From: Anaerolineae bacterium
Lineage (GTDB): Bacteria > Chloroflexota > Anaerolineae > Aggregatilineales > UBA2796
DNA: 6,095 nucleotides
Assembly: GCA_020851855.1 (NCBI GenBank)
Contig: JADZBY010000103.1
Coordinates: 1 to 6,095 of the forward strand
Direction: 5' to 3'
Made by a program: the position numbers and the translations under genes. Positions 1-4,323 of the stretch are shown piece by piece. Under the pieces are notes generated by a model that was not told where the DNA came from, made no database searches, and was given only the letters and a program-made list of their open reading frames with translations. Within the stretch, counting starts at the first letter, position 1; the number at the start of each line of letters is the position of its first letter.

Positions 1-1
1 C

Positions 2-88
2 ATCGACGCCAGCGCACCGCTCGCCGTGGTGCAGGGCACGGTGATCCAGGTGGTCGGCGAACGGCTCAGCGCGCGGGGGATGATTTAG
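2..88 (+). CDS. C-terminal fragment of an unidentified protein (5' end outside window)
   Basis: An open frame runs from the left edge to a TAG at 86-88 and gives 28 residues, starting IDASAPLAVV and ending ERLSARGMI. The codons look like those of the neighbouring genes (G/C in third positions), and the stop lies just before a hairpin region, which fits a true gene end. It converges with the minus-strand hydrolase. The IDAS-P-x-x-x-V pattern followed by a short amphipathic helix resembles the C-terminal end of P-loop nucleotide kinases such as thymidylate kinase, but 28 residues are too few to name it. No function is assigned. Confidence 0.5.
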   Translation: MDASAPLAVVQGTVIQVVGERLSARGMI

Positions 89-99
89 CGGGTCGGGGC

Positions 100-175
100 G
101 GGCGGCTCACGAGCCGCCCCTACACGTCGCCTGTAACATGCCAGCCCGTCTGTAGGGGCGCGTCGCGACGCGCCC
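100..175. repeat. Pair of inverted 25-bp hairpin elements between convergent genes
   Basis: Two 25-base elements, 100-124 and 151-175, face each other and are placed exactly symmetrically around a 26-base centre. Each is a GC-rich hairpin with the tail CCCCTACA (117-124) or its complement TGTAGGGG (151-158). The left one has a 9-pair stem (100-108 with 111-119) round a 2-base centre. The right one is a perfect 20-base palindrome (156-175). In the same orientation they differ at five positions, four of them two compensatory pair swaps. They resemble the REP-like palindromes with a GTAGGGG/CCCCTAC edge that I recall from Chloroflexota and cyanobacterial genomes. Lying between converging genes, they could serve as a two-way transcription end or as non-autonomous mobile repeats. 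There is no adjoining T tract typical of an intrinsic terminator. Confidence 0.8.
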
Positions 176-195
176 GCGCTCAGATAACGGTTCTG

Positions 196-1209
196 TTACT
201 TCCCCACCACGCCGAGCACCGCCTCAAGCCCTTGCAAGCTCAGCAGGTTGTGCAGGTTGTGCCCGGCCTGCAAATCCGCCTCGCTGAAGCTGGCCGCGTT
301 GCCGCTGGCCGGCGACGTCATGTGCGTAGGCTGCTCCGGGTCGATGCCGCCCGTGGGCAGCGGCTCGAAGGCGCGCCACAGGTTCACCAGCGGCAGCCGG
401 TAATCCGCCGCCGCCGCCGCCGCCACCCGGTTGTAGTCCATCGAGCGCTCTTCCTGGCCAGGCTGGTTGGGGAACGTGACCACGATGGGCAAAACGCCCG
501 CATTCACCGTCTCCACGAGCACCTGACGCAGGTAATAATCAAACTGGACGGGCGTCAGCGAACGCAAATCGTTCGTGCCAAACATGACGAAGGCGAACGC
601 CGGGTTCGACACGCGAATCTCGCACGCAAGCGGCGACTCGTCGGCCTCGCACCACGCCGGATCGGCCCACGTCGCATCCAGAACGCCCGCCGCGTTGAAG
701 CCGCTGGTGGCTGCCAGCCCCAGGTTGGCGAACGAATCAAGCGGCGCGCCGTCCACCTCGCGCACCGGCTGGCCGGCGAAACGGTCGATCACCGTTTGCA
801 GCGACGTGTAGCGATCCAGATCGACCTCGCCCGTCGCGATGGGCACGAGAAACGACTCGGACGCCGTCATGCAATCCCCGATGCGCGAAAAAACCAGCGG
901 ATTGCGGCCCTGGCGCTGCCCTTCGGCGTAGATGGCGCGCAGCCACGCCGCGTTTTCTTCCAGGTCCGGGATCACGGGCAGCGCGCGCAGGTCGATGGCC
1001 TCAAGGGCGGCCTCGTCCAGGCTGTCTGGCGAGGGCGCGGGCAGCGGTTCGAACGGCTCTGCCGGCTCTGCAGTGGGCGCGCCGGTCGGATCGCCCTGCG
1101 CGTGCATCGGCGCGCCTGTCGGCAGGCTCGCCAGCGCTGCAAGGACCACGACAGCGGCCAGCGCCAGCGCGCGCCGGACAGGTTGCCCAGGTTGGTTCAG
1201 AAACGCCAT
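196..1209 (-). CDS. Exported SGNH/GDSL-like hydrolase with Cys at the nucleophile position
   Basis: This 337-residue protein is probably an esterase or acyl-hydrolase acting outside the membrane. Residues 1-37 form a signal peptide: Arg12-Arg13, a hydrophobic Ala/Val/Leu core at about 14-29, and a likely cut after MHA (Ala37). An Ala/Pro/Glu-rich spacer follows to about 65. SGNH-type blocks follow: block I as IGDCMTAS (110-117) and block III as FGTNDL (210-215, with Gly211 and Asn213). The block V His is probably His296 in THMTSP, though the usual Asp three residues before it is Gln293; His317 and His320 are alternatives. The block I nucleophile Ser is Cys113. Cys187 and Cys196 may form a disulfide. 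The start is supported by GAGG six bases upstream (1216-1219), which overlaps the kinase stop, so translation is probably coupled. The fold assignment is fairly firm; substrate and activity are unknown. Confidence 0.8.
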   Translation of the reverse strand: MAFLNQPGQPVRRALALAAVVVLAALASLPTGAPMHAQGDPTGAPTAEPAEPFEPLPAPSPDSLDEAALEAIDLRALPVIPDLEENAAWLRAIYAEGQRQGRNPLVFSRIGDCMTASESFLVPIATGEVDLDRYTSLQTVIDRFAGQPVREVDGAPLDSFANLGLAATSGFNAAGVLDATWADPAWCEADESPLACEIRVSNPAFAFVMFGTNDLRSLTPVQFDYYLRQVLVETVNAGVLPIVVTFPNQPGQEERSMDYNRVAAAAAADYRLPLVNLWRAFEPLPTGGIDPEQPTHMTSPASGNAASFSEADLQAGHNLHNLLSLQGLEAVLGVVGK

Positions 1210-1215
1210 GCCTTA

Positions 1216-1219
1216 CCTC
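1216..1219 (-). promoter_or_regulatory. Ribosome-binding site of the hydrolase, overlapping the kinase stop
   Basis: On the minus strand TGAGG occupies 1220-1216. TGA (1220-1218) is the kinase stop, and GAGG sits 6 bases before the hydrolase ATG at 1209-1207. This fixes the hydrolase start and suggests that ribosomes finishing the kinase re-initiate on the hydrolase. Confidence 0.75.
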
Positions 1220-4193
1220 ATGATGAACACGTTAACGTGAAGGTCGCCGGGTTCGATTCGGCGGCGACCGGCGCGACAATGCGCAGTTTCATACTGTACT
1301 CGCCGGACTGGCTGAACACCGCCTGATAGGTGACGGTCTGTGTCAGGTTGCCCACGGGGAAGATGAGCGCCGCCGTGGCCGACTGTGTGCCGTCGCTGGC
1401 TTCCCACTGGTAGGCGACCGCGCCCGGAGCCGTCGCCGCCACTACCGCCGTGAACAGGAACGTCTGTGGGCACGGGCCGCTCACGTTCTGCGGGTTGGCG
1501 ATGGCCGTGACCGACGTGATGCTGAAGCCCGACGGCGCGCCCAGGCCGGGCGTCGCGGTGGCCGGGGCGGCGGCAGGCGTGGGCGACGCGGATGCGGGCG
1601 TCGGCGTGCGCGGCGCGTTCGGATCGACCGACCAGGCCGGCCAGCCGTTGTTGCCGGGATTCGTGCTCAGCCGCCACTCGCGCGACCCGTCGGCGGCGGC
1701 GATGTACACCTCACGCGCGCCGTCGCGGTCCGACTCAAAGGCGATGTAGTTGCCGTCGGGCGACCACACGGCGCGCTGGTTGTTGCCGCCGCCGTTCGTG
1801 ACGCGCCGGAGATTGCCGCCGTTCACGTCGGAAACGTAGATGTTCCACTGGCCGCCGTCCCGTTTGGACTGGAAGGCGATGCGTGCACCGTCCGGCGAGA
1901 AGGCCGGATCGGTTGCATCGGAGCCGAGCGCCTCGACGCGGCGCACGTTCGATCCGTCGCGGTTCATGAGGAATACGCCGCCGTCGCCGCGCTCCGAGCC
2001 AAACAGGATCAGGCTGCCATCGGGCGAATACGAGGCGTCGGCGTCGTTCCCATCTGCCGAGTTGGTCAGCCGGACGAGGTTGTCGCCGTTGAGGTCCGAT
2101 TCGTACAACTCATACTGCCCTTCGCGGTTCGAATGGAAGGCGATGCGCCGCCCGTCGGGTGAAAAGGCGGGCGACCACTCTTCCGCGCCGTTCCGCGTGA
2201 CGCGCTGCGGCGCGGCGGAGCCATCCACCGGCTGAACGTAAATCTCCGGGTTGCCGGTGTCGCGGCGCGAGACGAAGGCGAAGTAACGGCCATCCGGCGA
2301 CAGCGCGGGCACATACGTATCGCCGCGCGCATCCGAAATCTGTCGGTAATTCGTGCCGTCGGCGTTGATGGCGTTGATGCTCCACGCGCCGCCGTTTTCG
2401 GTGTGGTAGGCAATCAGGCCCCAGGGCGGCGCAGGCGTCGGCGTCAGGGTCGGCGACGGCGTGAAGGTCAGCGTCGGCGTGGCGGACGGCGTAAAGGTGG
2501 GCGTCGCCGTGGCGGTCGGGCTGGCTGTCAATGTCGGCGTCGCCGTCGGCGTCTCGGTGAACGTCGCCGTGAAGGTGCTGGTGAACGTCTGCGACGGCGT
2601 CTGCGTGGCCGTCTCGGTCAGCGTCGCCGTGGCCGTCGCCGTGGCGGTCAGGGTCGCCGTTGAAGTGGCCGTGAAGGTGGCGCTGGGTGCAGTCGTCGGG
2701 GATGCGGTGAACGTGGCGCTGGCTTCCGGCGATGGCGTGAGCGAAGGCGTCTCGCTGGGCACGACTTCCACCACGTTTTCCTGTGTGGCCGTGGGCGCTT
2801 CGGTGGGCGTCTCGGATTCAGAAGCCGCCAACGCCTGGAGCGTCGCCGCCGTCGCGGTCAGCGAGTCCCCGGCGGGAGTGGCGCTGGGCGACTCCGGCGC
2901 ATCGGTGGCGGCGGGCGTGTCGGATGGCAGCAGCGCGATTGCGGTGGGCGACTCCACCGCCGCCCCCGGCGTGTTCGTCGGCGGCGCAGGTGTATCCGAT
3001 GGGTTGGCGGTGTCGGACGGCACAACGGCGGCAGCGGTCGGGCCTTGCGTCACAGCGGGCGTTGGTTCGCCGCCGCCGCCGCCTTGCGACAGCAAGATCA
3101 CCGCCAGCCCGACCACGGCCAGGATCACCACGACGAGTGGGATGAGGACCGGGATACGGCGGGGCGGCGCAACCTCTTCTTCCTCGGTGGCCAGCGGTGT
3201 GCCGCCCGGCGTGCGCGTTGGCGTCATGCCGGGCGAGGCGGCGGTGGCCGGGCGCGACGGCGTCGCACCGCGCATGGCGGGCGTTTGGCCGAGCGCGGAC
3301 CCGGCGGGAACCGGCGCGGTCAGATCGGCCTGGATGGGCGTGGGCGGCGGGGCAACGGGCGCACCGTACCCGCCGATCACGCCGCGCAGCGCGGCGGCCA
3401 GCTCGCCTGCCGAGGCATAACGATTGTCGCGGTCCTTGGCCATCGCCCGGTCGATGACCTGTTGCAGCGCGGGCGGCAGTTCGGGCCGGGCGCTTTGCAA
3501 TGACGGCGGCGCTTCGTAGACGTGCATGTGCATCATGCTGAAGGGCGTGTCGCCGCTGAACGGCAAGCGCCCGGTCAGCATCTCGAATATCATCACGCCC
3601 AGCGCGTAAGTGTCGATGCGCCCGTCCACCTGCTCGCCGCGCCATTGCTCCGGAGCCATGTAAGCCGGCGTGCCCATGGCCATGCCGCTCTGGGTCAGCG
3701 CGCTCGTTTCGGTGAGCAATTTGGCGATGCCGAAGTCGGTCAGGAAGGCGTTGCCGTTTTCGTCGAGCAGCACATTCTGCGGCTTCATGTCGCGGTGGAC
3801 GATGCCGCGCCGGTGGGCGTAGTCCAATGCCTGCGCGATCTGGTCCACGATGCGGAGCATGACCGGCAGTTGCAGCGCGCCTTCGCGCCGGATCAGGTCA
3901 TTCAGGCTGCCGCCGGTCAGCAACTCCATGACCAGATATACCATGTCGCTGTGCTCGCCAAAATCAAAGACCTTGAGCACATGCGGGTGGCTCATCCCGG
4001 CGATGGTCTGCGCCTCGCGTTGGAAACGCGCGATGAACTCTTCAGTTTCGGCCAGATCGGGCTTGATGACCTTGACCGCCACATCCCGGTTGACGGATGC
4101 CTGACGGGCGCGGTACACAGTCGCCATGCCGCCTTTGCCCAGCAGAGCCGTGATCTGGTATTGGCCGAGCTGTTGCCCGATCAGGTTCGCCAT
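1218..4193 (-). CDS. Transmembrane Ser/Thr protein kinase with extracellular PD40 propeller and Ig-like C-terminus
   Basis: This 991-residue protein is a Hanks-type (PknB-like) receptor kinase. The cytoplasmic kinase domain spans about 12-270 and is complete: Gly loop GKGGMATVY (19-27), Lys41, helix-C Glu60, HRD 133-135, Asn140, DFG 153-155 and APE 180-182. Thr163, Ser164, Thr167 and Thr175 lie in the activation segment. A Pro/Thr-rich juxtamembrane stretch with EEEE (337-340) leads to one membrane helix (about 347-369), preceded by Arg345-Arg346, which fits an N-in topology. Outside follow a Thr/Pro/Ala/Ser stalk (376-590), a PD40/TolB-like propeller (591-860), a short Pro/Thr/Ala linker, and an Ig-like domain (about 887-991) with Cys908 and Cys989, a possible disulfide. 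No PASTA repeats are present. The start has AAGGGG eight bases upstream. It is the first gene of an operon with the hydrolase. The ligand and the targets are unknown. Confidence 0.93.
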   Translation of the reverse strand: MANLIGQQLGQYQITALLGKGGMATVYRARQASVNRDVAVKVIKPDLAETEEFIARFQREAQTIAGMSHPHVLKVFDFGEHSDMVYLVMELLTGGSLNDLIRREGALQLPVMLRIVDQIAQALDYAHRRGIVHRDMKPQNVLLDENGNAFLTDFGIAKLLTETSALTQSGMAMGTPAYMAPEQWRGEQVDGRIDTYALGVMIFEMLTGRLPFSGDTPFSMMHMHVYEAPPSLQSARPELPPALQQVIDRAMAKDRDNRYASAGELAAALRGVIGGYGAPVAPPPTPIQADLTAPVPAGSALGQTPAMRGATPSRPATAASPGMTPTRTPGGTPLATEEEEVAPPRRIPVLIPLVVVILAVVGLAVILLSQGGGGGEPTPAVTQGPTAAAVVPSDTANPSDTPAPPTNTPGAAVESPTAIALLPSDTPAATDAPESPSATPAGDSLTATAATLQALAASESETPTEAPTATQENVVEVVPSETPSLTPSPEASATFTASPTTAPSATFTATSTATLTATATATATLTETATQTPSQTFTSTFTATFTETPTATPTLTASPTATATPTFTPSATPTLTFTPSPTLTPTPAPPWGLIAYHTENGGAWSINAINADGTNYRQISDARGDTYVPALSPDGRYFAFVSRRDTGNPEIYVQPVDGSAAPQRVTRNGAEEWSPAFSPDGRRIAFHSNREGQYELYESDLNGDNLVRLTNSADGNDADASYSPDGSLILFGSERGDGGVFLMNRDGSNVRRVEALGSDATDPAFSPDGARIAFQSKRDGGQWNIYVSDVNGGNLRRVTNGGGNNQRAVWSPDGNYIAFESDRDGAREVYIAAADGSREWRLSTNPGNNGWPAWSVDPNAPRTPTPASASPTPAAAPATATPGLGAPSGFSITSVTAIANPQNVSGPCPQTFLFTAVVAATAPGAVAYQWEASDGTQSATAALIFPVGNLTQTVTYQAVFSQSGEYSMKLRIVAPVAAESNPATFTLTCSS
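1221..1535 (-). other. Ig-like C-terminal domain of the kinase (coding segment)
   Basis: Kinase residues 887-991 look like an all-beta extracellular module. The pattern is SGPCPQTFLF near its start, Y-Q-W then SDG in the middle (928-935), alternating hydrophobic strands, and a final TFLTC-type strand (FTLTC, 985-989). Cys908 and Cys989 are the only cysteines in the domain and could tie its ends together. I recall similar C-P...F, Y-x-W...SDG and F-T-L-T-C modules at the ends of exported proteins in Chloroflexota and Actinobacteria. The binding partner is unknown. Confidence 0.6.
1614..2423 (-). repeat. PD40/WD40-like beta-propeller repeats of the kinase (coding segment)
   Basis: Five SPDG motifs occur at kinase residues 632-635, 678-681, 723-726, 767-770 and 811-814, spaced 44-46 residues (132-138 bases). 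Each is followed by a strand of the form xxIAFxSxRDG and then a strand such as EIYVQPVDG or NIYVSDVNG. A sixth degenerate copy ends at PAWSVDPNA (852-860), and a strand before the first copy (GLIAYHTENGG, 592-602) could close the ring. A six-bladed TolB-like propeller is the natural reading. At DNA level the blades are diverged, so this is an old protein repeat and not a recent tandem duplication. Confidence 0.85.
2424..3068 (-). repeat. Low-complexity Thr/Pro/Ala/Ser stalk of the kinase (coding segment)
   Basis: Kinase residues 376-590, about 215 residues, are almost only Thr, Ala, Pro and Ser. They form two zones: a mixed zone with SDTP and SPTA units and some Asp, Glu and Val (376-490), then a very dense TAT, TFT and TPT zone (491-590). 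On the plus strand this appears as degenerate GTCGGCGT- and GTCGCCGTGGCGGT-like units. It probably holds the propeller away from the membrane or through the cell wall, and its many Thr/Ser could carry O-linked sugars. DNA of this kind is prone to slippage, so length may vary between strains or assemblies. Confidence 0.85.
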
Positions 4194-4201
4194 GCGCTAT
4201 T

Positions 4202-4207
4202 CCCCTT
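4202..4207 (-). promoter_or_regulatory. Ribosome-binding site of the kinase
   Basis: AAGGGG on the minus strand lies 8 bases before the ATG at 4193-4191. It supports this start for the kinase, whose conserved kinase domain begins about 12 residues in. Confidence 0.65.
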
Positions 4208-4227
4208 GTTGTTCTCGGCGCACCGTG

Positions 4228-4257
4228 ATTATCGCCCAGGCCCGTACCATGCGCCAA
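4228..4257 (-). promoter_or_regulatory. Candidate sigma-70-type promoter for the kinase-hydrolase operon
   Basis: In the 130-base gap between the regulator stop and the kinase start, the minus strand has TTGGCG (4257-4252; four of six to TTGACA), an 18-base spacer, and GATAAT (4233-4228; five of six to TATAAT). Transcription would begin near 4221 and give a leader of about 28 bases that includes the ribosome-binding site. An AT-rich hexamer stands out in this GC-rich stretch. This would let the kinase and hydrolase be transcribed apart from the upstream regulator, although read-through from it is also possible. Confidence 0.55.
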
Positions 4258-4273
4258 CCGAGAGGGCTGGCGC
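4251..4273 (-). promoter_or_regulatory. Inverted repeat overlapping the -35: operator or regulator-gene terminator
   Basis: Arms 4251-4259 and 4265-4273 pair over 9 positions round a 5-base loop (4260-4264). Eight are Watson-Crick, and the ninth (4257 with 4267) is a G-U pair only in the minus-strand RNA. It lies about 50 bases after the regulator stop and covers the candidate -35 of the kinase promoter. No U tract follows, so an intrinsic terminator is weakly supported; a protein-binding dyad at the promoter is the alternative. Confidence 0.45.
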
Positions 4274-4323
4274 GCGTGGGGCCGCTGAGTTGTGCACGCT
4301 GGGCGGCGCGTTCACCCTGCCAC

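Noticed and set aside
156..175. Intrinsic terminator for the convergent genes
   Set aside because: The hairpin is strong, but no T tract follows on either strand and a second related element faces it. It is better called a repeat that may also end transcription.
100..175. CRISPR array
   Set aside because: Only two copies, in inverted orientation, with no regularly spaced direct repeats and no cas genes.
1097..1209. Lipoprotein signal on the hydrolase
   Set aside because: There is no Cys after the hydrophobic segment, so a lipobox is absent; the signal peptide looks like an ordinary one.
232..1326. 364-codon plus-strand frame opposite the hydrolase
   Set aside because: Arg/His/Gln-rich with no domain pattern. 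It runs antisense across two recognised genes and has no good start signal; it is a shadow of high GC.
2461..3420. 319-codon plus-strand frame of Val/Ala/Gly repeats opposite the kinase stalk
   Set aside because: It is the complement of the Thr/Pro/Ala stalk codons. Few stops arise in such GC-rich repeats. The kinase frame has recognised domains on both sides.
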